Source: an uncultured Clostridia bacterium (lineage in GTDB: Bacteria > Bacillota > Clostridia > Oscillospirales > Acutalibacteraceae). Taken from it: 5,394 bases of DNA. Shown piece after piece: positions 1 through 5,394 of this stretch. Where the stretch lies: positions 1-5,394 of the forward strand of contig CALWMQ010000245.1 in NCBI GenBank assembly GCA_944382025.1. The letters run 5' to 3'. Position 1 is the first letter of the stretch; every line of letters starts with the position of its first letter. The position numbers were made by a program, and so were the translations under genes. The notes under the pieces were generated by a model. That model ran no database searches and had not been told where the DNA came from. It saw nothing but the letters and a program-made list of their open reading frames with translations.

Positions 1-234
1 CTGGACTATAAAACTGATGTAGCCTTGCGCCGTGCCTTGAAGGAGCAGACCGCGGACAGTACGGTCATCATCGTCGCGCAGCGGATCAGCACCATTCTCC
101 ATGCGGAGCAGATTCTGGTGCTGGATGAAGGGAAGATTGTGGGACGCGGGACCCATCAGGAACTGATGGAAACGTGTGAGGAATACCGGCAGATAGCCGA
201 ATCCCAGCTGTCGAAGGAGGAATTGGCGAAATGA
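1..234 (+). CDS. ABC exporter half-transporter, C-terminal end only (first subunit of heterodimer)
   Basis: Only the last 77 codons are present; the gene continues off the left edge. The fragment begins inside the D-loop (LDYKTD) of an ABC ATPase domain, just after Walker B, and runs through the switch (H-loop) region to a normal C-terminus. The H-loop reads VAQRIST, so glutamine (fragment residue 27, bases 79-81) replaces the usual switch histidine. The motif GRGTHQEL that follows is typical of type IV ABC exporters. It overlaps the next gene by four bases (ATGA at 231-234), which implies translational coupling. With the downstream subunit it should form a heterodimeric membrane exporter of the BmrCD, LmrCD or TM287/288 type. 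In those systems one ATP site is catalytically weak, and loss of the H-loop histidine marks the subunit carrying that site. The substrate cannot be told. The membrane domain, Walker A, Walker B and signature motif lie outside the window. Confidence 0.93.
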   Translation: MDYKTDVALRRALKEQTADSTVIIVAQRISTILHAEQILVLDEGKIVGRGTHQELMETCEEYRQIAESQLSKEELAK

Positions 235-2090
235 GCAGCGAGAATCATCGCGGAGGACCTCGGCCCCGAGGACCTATGGGACATGGGCCGGGGCCTGGAG
301 TCGGGGAAAAGGCCAAAGATTTCGGCGGTACCATGAAGAAGCTGATCCGGTATATTTCCCGGTATAAAGTAGCGATTTTTCTGGTGATGCTGTTTGCCGT
401 GGCGGGAACAGCGTTGAACATTGGCGGGCCGAAGGTACTGATCAAAGCGAACCAGGCCATAGTGGACGGCGTAGTGGAGATGATTTCCGGCACCGGCGGA
501 ATAGATTTCGGCTATGTGGGAAAGATCCTGCTGATTTTGCTGGGGATGTATGTGATCAGTTCCATCCTGCAAGCGGTTCAGGGTTTCCTGATGACAGGGG
601 TGTCCCAGAAGGTTTCCTATAACCTGCGCCGGGAGATTTCCAAGAAGATCAACCGGATGCCCATGAAACATTTTGAATCCAAGACCCATGGGGAGGTATT
701 GTCCCGGGTAACCAATGACGTGGACACCCTGAGCCAGAGCCTGAACCAGAGCATTACCCAGCTGATTACCTCGGTGGTGACAGTGGTAGGGGTGCTGGTC
801 ATGATGCTGTCTATCAGCTGGGAACTGACCTTAGCGGCCTTGCTGATTCTGCCTTTGAGCATGTTTTGCATTTCGTTTATTGTAAAGCATTCGCAGAAAT
901 ACTTTAAGGCACAGCAGGAATACCTGGGGCATATTAACGGCCAGGTGGAAGAGGTTTACGGCGGGCAGAATATCGTGAAGGCTTTCAATCACCAGGAAGA
1001 GACGATCCGGGTGTTTGACGACACCAATAACACACTGTACAAATCGGCGTGGAAATCCCAGTTTTTGTCGGGCATGATGCAGCCAATGATGCAGTTTATC
1101 GGCAATCTGGGATATGTGGTGGTATCGGTTTTGGGAGGATGGCTGGTGATTCGTGGGCGAATTTCGGTCAGCGTGATACCTTCTTTTGTCCAGTATGTGC
1201 GGATGTTTACCCAGCCGTTGGCCCAGGTAGCCCAGGTAGTGAATATGCTTCAGTCGACTGCGGCAGCGGCGGAACGGGTATTTGAGTTTCTGGAGGAAGA
1301 GGAAGAGGAAATAGAGATTGAAAACCCGGTACCGGTTCAAGGGCTGAAAGGGCAGGTTGACTTTTCTCATGTGAGCTTTGGTTACCGTGCGGATAAGGTG
1401 ATTATCAAAGATTTCAACGCCCATGTGGAGCCGGGACAGAAGGTGGCGATTGTGGGCCCCACGGGAGCGGGCAAGACCACCATGATCAAGCTGCTGATGC
1501 GGTTTTACGATGTGAATTCGGGAGCGATCCTGGTGGATGGCCATGACATCCGGAATTTCAACCGCAGTGAGTTAAGGCAGATGTTCGGGATGGTGCTGCA
1601 GGATACCTGGCTGTTTAACGGTACGGTGATGGAAAATATCCGTTACGGTCGTTTGGACGCGACGGATGATGAGGTGATAGCCGCCGCCAAAGCGGCACAT
1701 GTCCATCATTTTGTGCAGACATTACCTGATGGGTATCAGATGGAGCTGAATGAGGAAGCCAGCAACGTATCCCAGGGCCAGAAGCAGCTTCTGACCATCG
1801 CCCGGGCTATTTTGGCGGATCCCAAGATCCTGATCCTGGACGAGGCAACCAGTTCGGTGGATACCCGGACGGAGGTACGGATCCAAAAAGCCATGGATAA
1901 CCTGATGAAAGGCCGAACCAGTTTTGTAATTGCCCACCGGCTGTCCACGATCCGGGATGCGGATCTGATTCTGGTGATGAAAGACGGGGATATTGTGGAG
2001 CAGGGGCGGCATGAGGAACTATTGGCCAAAGGGGGATTCTATGCGAATCTGTATAATTCCCAGTTTGAGAATACCGAAGAGTCTGCCTGA
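231..2090 (+). CDS. ABC exporter half-transporter (second subunit), membrane domain fused to ATPase domain
   Basis: The product is a complete 619-residue exporter subunit of normal family length. A Gly/Pro/Arg/His-rich cytoplasmic tail (about 1-28) leads into GEKAKDF. Six likely membrane helices follow, near 46-66, 94-120, 174-194, 196-218, 283-307 and 313-340. An acidic linker (six Glu at 355-360) connects to the ATPase domain: A-loop Tyr385, Walker A GPTGAGKTT (409-417, Lys415), Q-loop Gln457, signature VSQGQ (513-517), Walker B ending at Asp537 with catalytic Glu538, D-loop SSVD (541-544) and H-loop His569. The signature departs from LSGGQ while Walker A, Walker B and the H-loop are canonical. 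This subunit therefore supplies the working catalytic residues of one site and a degenerate signature to the other, whose partner has Gln in its H-loop. The start at 231 is supported by GAAGGAGG at 213-220 (10-base gap) and by the ATGA overlap; Met16 (base 276) is a weaker alternative. Drug, lipid or peptide export are all possible; the substrate is not readable. Confidence 0.95.
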   Translation: MSSENHRGGPRPRGPMGHGPGPGVGEKAKDFGGTMKKLIRYISRYKVAIFLVMLFAVAGTALNIGGPKVLIKANQAIVDGVVEMISGTGGIDFGYVGKILLILLGMYVISSILQAVQGFLMTGVSQKVSYNLRREISKKINRMPMKHFESKTHGEVLSRVTNDVDTLSQSLNQSITQLITSVVTVVGVLVMMLSISWELTLAALLILPLSMFCISFIVKHSQKYFKAQQEYLGHINGQVEEVYGGQNIVKAFNHQEETIRVFDDTNNTLYKSAWKSQFLSGMMQPMMQFIGNLGYVVVSVLGGWLVIRGRISVSVIPSFVQYVRMFTQPLAQVAQVVNMLQSTAAAAERVFEFLEEEEEEIEIENPVPVQGLKGQVDFSHVSFGYRADKVIIKDFNAHVEPGQKVAIVGPTGAGKTTMIKLLMRFYDVNSGAILVDGHDIRNFNRSELRQMFGMVLQDTWLFNGTVMENIRYGRLDATDDEVIAAAKAAHVHHFVQTLPDGYQMELNEEASNVSQGQKQLLTIARAILADPKILILDEATSSVDTRTEVRIQKAMDNLMKGRTSFVIAHRLSTIRDADLILVMKDGDIVEQGRHEELLAKGGFYANLYNSQFENTEESA

Positions 2091-2171
2091 GTTGGGGTGA
2101 TGGAAAGCGTCCCGGCTGGCGGGATGGTCTGGTATGGCAGGGATCTGGGTATTTAGAGAGGCATATGTTTG

Positions 2172-2207
2172 ACAGGGAGAACGGATAAAAGTATCCGTTC
2201 TCCCTGT
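2172..2207. terminator. Perfect 16-bp inverted repeat between convergent genes, probable bidirectional terminator
   Basis: ACAGGGAGAACGGATA (2172-2187) and its exact reverse complement (2192-2207) flank the four-base loop AAAG. The hairpin lies 81 bases after the ABC gene stop and 32 bases beyond the stop of the 56-residue gene on the other strand, so it can serve both converging transcripts. The T-run after the stem is poor on both strands: TTTGCC on plus and CAAACAT on minus. Termination is inferred from position and stem strength rather than from a classic U-tract. Confidence 0.7.
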
Positions 2208-2239
2208 TTGCCTGTGGGGTGGTTTGCGCCGGGAAGACA

Positions 2240-2410
2240 TCAGCCCTGTTTTTTCATCACGTTTTCGGCACAGGCCTTCAAGTCCTGCAAAGTGTTCAGG
2301 GAAGCACCGGATTGGGTGATGGTTTCCTGAACAAATTTCGGCAGGGTATCAAAATACTGTTTCATATCCGGATGAGTGAAGACAGGATTTTGGGTTGGCT
2401 GATTAGGCAT
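2240..2410 (-). CDS. Small uncharacterised protein, 56 residues (LPxxxQE type)
   Basis: I do not recognise a named function. From the start at 2410 the protein has 56 residues: a polar Asn/Gln/Pro-rich head (1-14), then HPDMKQYFDTLPKFVQET (13-30) and a mostly helical, charged tail ending KKQG. There is no signal peptide, membrane segment or cysteine cluster. The start is chosen because AAAAGGAGG (minus strand, plus positions 2418-2426) sits 7 bases upstream. The frame is also open to an ATG at 2479, which would add 23 Ala/Pro-rich residues, but that start lacks such a site. The core (23-51) lines up without gaps with residues 34-62 of the small protein encoded just upstream, sharing LPxxxQE and LxA (Leu44, Ala46). 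The two genes point the same way and are probably one transcript. Similar short LP-x3-QE proteins occur in Clostridia to my recollection; this is not checked. Cytosolic location is inferred. Confidence 0.75.
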   Translation of the reverse strand: MPNQPTQNPVFTHPDMKQYFDTLPKFVQETITQSGASLNTLQDLKACAENVMKKQG

Positions 2411-2417
2411 AGGATCC

Positions 2418-2426
2418 CCTCCTTTT
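2418..2426 (-). promoter_or_regulatory. Ribosome binding site that fixes the start of the 56-residue gene
   Basis: The minus strand reads AAAAGGAGG here, an excellent Shine-Dalgarno match 7 bases before the ATG at 2410-2408. It lies inside the longer open frame that begins at 2479, so it argues for the shorter protein. Confidence 0.8.
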
Positions 2427-2540
2427 GCGGCATTCTGGGCAGGCGGCGCAGCCATGGAAAGCAAAGCTGGAAAGGGCATTTCCGGGATTGCGGGGCTGTA
2501 GCGATCCGCAGCATACAGGAATAGACGGAAATAGCTGAAA

Positions 2541-2741
2541 TCAGGAACGCAGATTTAGTTCCCGGACATACGCGCGCAGTTCTTCCGCACTGTGGATTTT
2601 CTCAGCATGGGCATTGACCGCCTCCTGGATTTCCTCCGGCAGATTGTAAAACTGGTCATCATAGGAATACCCGCCCCGAAGGAAAGCGCCTATGGCAAAT
2701 CCGGTTCCCACATTGTCCGCTAAATAGCCATCATTAAGCAT
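2541..2741 (-). CDS. Small uncharacterised protein, 66 residues (LPEEIQE type)
   Basis: I cannot assign a function. The 66-residue product has a Gly-rich, mildly hydrophobic stretch at about 11-24 (VGTGFAIGAFLRGG), too short and polar for a confident membrane helix. It is followed by SYDDQFYNLPEEIQEAV (26-42) and a charged helical tail with HSAEELRAYVREL (50-62). The ribosome site is modest: GAGGG on the minus strand (plus positions 2748-2752), six bases before the ATG. The C-terminal half resembles the 56-residue protein encoded 130 bases downstream, aligning gaplessly from LPEEIQE onward, which suggests two diverged members of one family. It is the first gene of a probable two-gene minus-strand unit, diverging from cca. 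The N-terminal Gly-rich segment is absent from its neighbour. I found no convincing sigma-A promoter for it; other sigma factors (for example sporulation sigmas) are possible but not shown. Confidence 0.75.
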   Translation of the reverse strand: MLNDGYLADNVGTGFAIGAFLRGGYSYDDQFYNLPEEIQEAVNAHAEKIHSAEELRAYVRELNLRS

Positions 2742-2761
2742 TCTTATCCCTCGTTTCCCTG

Positions 2762-2792
2762 AAAAATGGAGTTTTCCTGGAACTCCAATTTT
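2762..2792. other. T-flanked hairpin in the divergent intergenic region (attenuator- or terminator-like)
   Basis: TGGAGTT (2767-2773) and AACTCCA (2781-2787) form a 7-bp stem with loop TTCCTGG. One mismatch further out, AAAA (2762-2765) can pair with TTTT (2789-2792). Each strand therefore has a stem followed by a T-run, as in a bidirectional intrinsic terminator. No plus-strand gene ends here, and on the minus strand it lies 26 bases upstream of the 66-residue gene, so it would be in that gene's leader if transcription starts beyond it. It could shield against antisense read-through or attenuate the small genes; which is unknown. Confidence 0.5.
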
Positions 2793-2878
2793 AGTTTTTA
2801 CAATGGGGCAGAATTTTTACTCGGGAATCCATGGATAAGAGACATGGAAAAACAGGAAAATATTGAAAATTTTTGATT

Positions 2879-2907
2879 TTGACAGGCCAATAGGAAAATG
2901 ATATCAT
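2879..2907 (+). promoter_or_regulatory. Sigma-A type promoter for cca
   Basis: A perfect -35 box TTGACA (2879-2884) is followed after exactly 17 bases by TATCAT (2902-2907), five of six matches to the consensus -10. Transcription should begin near 2914, giving a leader of roughly 27 bases before the cca ATG at 2941. The surrounding DNA is AT-rich. Because the ATG at 2908 touches the -10 box, it lies before the predicted transcript start and cannot be used from this promoter. Confidence 0.82.
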
Positions 2908-2924
2908 ATGCCCATAGCCGGCGG

Positions 2925-2932
2925 AAAGGAGG
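2925..2932 (+). promoter_or_regulatory. Ribosome binding site that fixes the start of cca
   Basis: AAAGGAGG lies 8 bases before the ATG at 2941. It supports that start over the in-frame ATG at 2908, which has no such site and overlaps the promoter. Confidence 0.85.
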
Positions 2933-2940
2933 GGGTCGGA

Positions 2941-4293
2941 ATGGAGCTGCCGTGTCAGGTGGTAAAGGCGATGAAGGTTTTGGAGAAGGCGGGCCATGAA
3001 TCCTATGTGGTAGGAGGATGCGTGCGTGATAGTTTGCTTCATCTGCGGCCTCATGACTGGGATATTTGTACCCCTGCCCGCCCGCAAGAGATTCAGGACG
3101 CTTTTGAAGGATATCCGGTTGTGGTTACGGGGCAGAAACACGGGACAGTGACCGTGATGATGGACGGTATGGGGTTAGAAATCACCACCTACCGGTCAGA
3201 TGGTGCCTATGCCGATCACCGCCATCCGGATCAGGTGAGGTTTGTAGCCAGCCTTTGGGAGGATTTAAGCCGTCGGGATTTTACGATAAACGCGATGGCT
3301 TACCGACCGGGAACAGGGATCGTGGATCCGTTCCATGGTCAGGAGGATCTTAGGACAGGCTGTTTACGGTGTGTGGGGGAACCGGAAAAACGGTTTTGTG
3401 AGGATGCGCTGAGGATCCTAAGGGCGCTGCGGTTTGCGGCAGATTACGGCTTGACCATTGAAGCGGATACCTCCGAGGCCATGCGGCGGCAGAGGGAATG
3501 GTTGACCCTGATCGCGCCGGAACGGATAATGGCAGAGATGAACCGGCTGATTGTGGGAAAGGAAGCCGGAAAGATTTTGAGGCAGTACCCGGAGGTGCTG
3601 GCGGTTTTCCTGCCGGAGATCTCATCAGCTATTGGGTTTGAGCAGCATAGTGTATACCATCATCTCAGCGTATGGGAGCACACGGCTTTAGCTGTAGAAT
3701 CAGCGGCTTCCGTTTTGCCGGTACGCTTAGCGTTGTTGTTCCATGATCTGGCCAAGCCCCAGTGCTTTACCCTGGACAAGGAAGGTTGCGGTCATTTTTA
3801 CGGCCATGGGGGCCGAAGCAGTTTGATAGCGGAACAAGCCCTCATCCGCCTTCGGTATGACCGCAGGACAGTGGAACAGGTAACAAGGTTGGTCAAATAT
3901 CACGATACTCCCATAGAAGCGGCGGAACCTGCGGTAAAACGCTGGCTGAACAGGATGGGAGAAGAGGATTTTCGGCTGTTGCTGGAAGTGAAGAAGGGTG
4001 ATACGTTAGGCCATGCCCCTTGGGTAGTGAAAGCCGGCATGGAAAGGATTGACAGGGTTGAGCAATGTATGGAGGGCGTTTTGCGGCAGCGGCAATGTTT
4101 TGCGTTAAAGGATCTGGCGGTGAATGGCGTGGATGTGCTGAAGGCGGGCATTCCGGCCGGTCCGAAGGTGGGGCAGGTACTGCGCTGGCTTCTGGAACAG
4201 GTTATCAACGGCGGTTTACCCAATGACCGCGCAGTGTTGTTGGAGGCAGTGCGGGACGGCGGGTCGCAAGAAGATAGATCCAGGGAGTCTTAG
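2941..4293 (+). CDS. cca: CCA tRNA nucleotidyltransferase with HD domain
   Basis: This cytoplasmic enzyme builds or repairs the 3' CCA end of tRNAs from CTP and ATP without a nucleic acid template. The 450-residue product shows the class II polymerase-beta-type head domain: GGCVRD (25-30), metal-binding Asp39 and Asp41 in HDWDI, RRDFTINAMAY (111-121), and EDALR (154-158), the motif that selects the incoming nucleotide in bacterial enzymes. An HD phosphohydrolase-like domain follows, with His247, His268-Asp269 (FHDLAKP), His289 and His321-Asp322. The C-terminal part has the family pattern around NGVDVLKAGIPAGPKVGQ. Many Clostridia have such HD-containing forms, whereas the Bacillus enzyme lacks HD. 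The start at 2941 is set by the promoter and ribosome site; starting at 2908 would add 11 residues. It is likely transcribed from the promoter at 2879 together with the serine hydrolase gene 53 bp downstream. A CC-only or A-only enzyme, or a poly(A) polymerase, is the main alternative, since these families share the head domain. Confidence 0.93.
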   Translation: MELPCQVVKAMKVLEKAGHESYVVGGCVRDSLLHLRPHDWDICTPARPQEIQDAFEGYPVVVTGQKHGTVTVMMDGMGLEITTYRSDGAYADHRHPDQVRFVASLWEDLSRRDFTINAMAYRPGTGIVDPFHGQEDLRTGCLRCVGEPEKRFCEDALRILRALRFAADYGLTIEADTSEAMRRQREWLTLIAPERIMAEMNRLIVGKEAGKILRQYPEVLAVFLPEISSAIGFEQHSVYHHLSVWEHTALAVESAASVLPVRLALLFHDLAKPQCFTLDKEGCGHFYGHGGRSSLIAEQALIRLRYDRRTVEQVTRLVKYHDTPIEAAEPAVKRWLNRMGEEDFRLLLEVKKGDTLGHAPWVVKAGMERIDRVEQCMEGVLRQRQCFALKDLAVNGVDVLKAGIPAGPKVGQVLRWLLEQVINGGLPNDRAVLLEAVRDGGSQEDRSRES

Positions 4294-4346
4294 TGGCGGG
4301 AAAAGGCAGTGGAAACGGACCGATTATGGAGAAAGGGGTCAGGTAG

Positions 4347-5225
4347 ATGGCTCTGATAGATAAAATGGCGGAGGATATTCGAAGAAGCGGGGACAATATT
4401 TTTGAGCTGGTATTGATCGAGGATGGGAAACCGCAGATGGTCACTATCCATCCTGTCAGCCCCTGTCAGGATTGTTACTCGGTTACCAAAAGCTTTATTG
4501 CCACGGGTATCGGGATGCTTGCGGATCGAGGGGAGCTGTCTTTACAGGATCCTATTGTCAAATTTTTTAGGCAAGAATTGCCGGAGCGGACAGACGACAA
4601 GCTCTATCGAGTAACCGTGGAGAATCTGCTGACACAGACGTCGGGACATGAGCAGGGTTTTTTGTTTGAAGGGGATCGGTTCAGCCATGGCCCGGACTGG
4701 TTAGGGTATACCCTGTCGCAGCCGTTAAAATATGAGCCTGGAACGCATTTTACCTATTCCAACGCTACATATTACCTGTTGTCCTGTATCATACATCGGG
4801 TTACCGGAGTTACTGCGGAGACATTTTTGCGCACGGAGTTATTCACGCCTCTCGGAATTGAGGATTATGCTTGGTCGTGCTGTCCGAAAGGGGAGACGCA
4901 AGGGGGAACGGGGCTATATCTGTCCACGTGGGATATGGCAAAACTGGGGATTTTATATTTGAACCAGGGTGTTTATGAAGGAAAACGGCTGTTGTCAGAA
5001 GGATGGGTAAGAGAAGCAACGGAGAATCAGGTGAAAATTCCTGGAGCGGATGCGTATGGCTATAGTTTCTGGCCGAGTGGAAATGAAGGAGGATATTCTT
5101 GTAACGGAGCCAACCAGCAGATGGTATTGGTACTGCCGGAAGAAAACCTGGTTTTAGCGGGTCATGGATATGCGTCGGAATATGATTATCGGAGGCTTCT
5201 CCGTCGGGCTCAGGGAAAATTATGA
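4347..5225 (+). CDS. Cytoplasmic serine hydrolase, beta-lactamase/class C-like fold
   Basis: The 292-residue protein belongs to the serine beta-lactamase-like superfamily (Pfam Beta-lactamase type), whose members act as esterases, peptidases or beta-lactamases. The nucleophile motif SxxK is at Ser45-Lys48 (YSVTKSF) and the second motif YxN at Tyr137-Asn139 (YSNATYYLL). Family signatures LLTQTSGHEQG, the region around PGTHFTYSN and LSTWDMAKLGILYLNQG are clear. The third motif (KTG or HxG) is not obvious: the matching strand reads SCNGANQQMVLVLP (Cys252 onward), and a GHG occurs later at 272-274. There is no signal peptide, so the protein should stay in the cytoplasm, and it is shorter than secreted class C enzymes. 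A role in antibiotic resistance is therefore unlikely; the substrate is unknown. GAAAGGGG at 4331-4338 lies 8 bases before the ATG. It follows cca by 53 bp with no promoter or terminator seen between them, so co-transcription is likely. Confidence 0.88.
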   Translation: MALIDKMAEDIRRSGDNIFELVLIEDGKPQMVTIHPVSPCQDCYSVTKSFIATGIGMLADRGELSLQDPIVKFFRQELPERTDDKLYRVTVENLLTQTSGHEQGFLFEGDRFSHGPDWLGYTLSQPLKYEPGTHFTYSNATYYLLSCIIHRVTGVTAETFLRTELFTPLGIEDYAWSCCPKGETQGGTGLYLSTWDMAKLGILYLNQGVYEGKRLLSEGWVREATENQVKIPGADAYGYSFWPSGNEGGYSCNGANQQMVLVLPEENLVLAGHGYASEYDYRRLLRRAQGKL

Positions 5226-5296
5226 TAGAGGCGGTGGAAGCGAGCGGATAAAAGTAAGTTGAAATAAAATATCCCTGTAGAAAAGAGGAAAAAAGC

Positions 5297-5324
5297 TTGA
5301 CATCCAGCGTCTTTATGGTAGAAT
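5297..5324 (+). promoter_or_regulatory. Strong extended -10 promoter for the tRNA gene
   Basis: TTGACA (5297-5302, perfect -35) and TAGAAT (5319-5324) are separated by 16 bases. A TG at 5316-5317, one base before the -10, makes it an extended -10 element. Start of transcription is expected near 5331, about 30 bases before the first tRNA base. This combination fits a highly expressed stable-RNA gene. No terminator is visible between the serine hydrolase stop (5225) and this promoter. Confidence 0.85.
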
Positions 5325-5360
5325 AAATAACGTTGCATCTGTCAAAAGAGGTGTCGGCAT

Positions 5361-5394
5361 GGGCCTTTAGCTCAGTTGGTTAGAGCAACCGGCT
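5361..5394 (+). tRNA. tRNA gene, 5' part only, probably tRNA-Met
   Basis: The first 33 standard positions of a tRNA are present, cut by the window edge. Acceptor 5' strand GGGCCTT (5361-5367), TA at positions 8-9, D-stem GCTC (5370-5373) paired with GAGC (5383-5386), D-loop AGTTGGTTA with the conserved GG, A26, then the anticodon 5' strand ACCGG (5388-5392) and loop bases C32 and T33. The window stops immediately before the anticodon, so identity is not read. Assignment to elongator tRNA-Met (CAT) rests on my recollection that this 5' half with ACCGGCT is typical of Firmicute tRNA-Met; tRNA-Ile has a similar acceptor but a different anticodon stem. Confidence 0.88.

Noticed and set aside
156..689. 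Minus-strand open frame of 177 codons across the junction of the two ABC genes
   Set aside because: It is antisense to two solid coding frames, with a His/Arg/Ser-rich composition and no family resemblance.
831..1544. Long minus-strand open frame (237 codons) opposite the second ABC gene
   Set aside because: It lies entirely antisense to a clear ABC exporter coding frame with all expected motifs; its translation has no recognisable domain and is a by-product of the plus-strand codon composition.
2169..2197. TTGACA at 2169-2174 as a plus-strand promoter
   Set aside because: The element 17 bases on is TATCCG, a weak -10, it falls within the inverted repeat, and no plus-strand gene follows for 740 bases.
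2219..2524. Plus-strand open frame of 101 codons starting at GTG
   Set aside because: No ribosome site precedes it, and it is antisense to the 56-residue gene, which has an excellent one.
2861..2890. Possible minus-strand promoter for the small genes (TTGGCC, 17 bases, TTCAAT)
   Set aside because: Both boxes are poor matches in a very AT-rich stretch where such matches arise easily, so I do not list it as a feature.
4347..5225. Antibiotic-resistance beta-lactamase
   Set aside because: The protein has no export signal, lacks a clear KTG motif and is shorter than class C enzymes; the general serine hydrolase label is as far as the sequence goes.
5226..5296. Terminator after the serine hydrolase gene
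   Set aside because: I looked for a stem followed by a T-run in this 71-base stretch and found none; only A-rich sequence is present before the tRNA promoter.

Overview
The window looks like a chromosomal piece of a mid-GC Firmicute, most likely from class Clostridia. Reasons: strong AAAGGAGG-type ribosome sites, a sigma-A style promoter (TTGACA, 17 bases, TATCAT), a CCA-adding enzyme carrying an HD domain, a BmrCD/LmrCD-type ABC exporter pair, and small LPxxxQE proteins of a kind I associate with Clostridia. The species cannot be told from the sequence. I see no insertion sequence, phage gene, CRISPR array or large repeat.

Layout. Positions 1-2090 (+) hold the last 77 codons of one ABC exporter half-transporter and a complete second one, joined by an ATGA overlap. 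Their visible nucleotide-binding motifs are asymmetric, as in heterodimeric exporters with one degenerate ATP site. A perfect 16-bp inverted repeat at 2172-2207 separates this operon from two small genes on the minus strand (2741-2541, then 2410-2240). These encode 66- and 56-residue proteins that appear distantly related to each other and have no function I can name. A short AT-rich divergent region (2742-2940) carries a T-flanked hairpin and a near-consensus promoter facing right.

That promoter drives cca (2941-4293), whose product adds or repairs the 3' CCA end of tRNAs. It is followed 53 bp later, with no visible terminator, by a cytoplasmic serine hydrolase of the beta-lactamase/class C fold (4347-5225). 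At the right edge an extended -10 promoter (5297-5324) leads into a tRNA gene that the window cuts at base 33, just before the anticodon; it is probably tRNA-Met.

How the genes work together: the two ABC subunits should form one membrane exporter. cca and the tRNA gene belong to the same process, tRNA production, but lie in separate transcription units. The serine hydrolase is probably co-transcribed with cca without an obvious shared function. Most of the window is ordinary. The items most worth a second look are the pair of uncharacterised small proteins, the hairpin in their presumed leader, and the start-site corrections for cca and the 56-residue protein.
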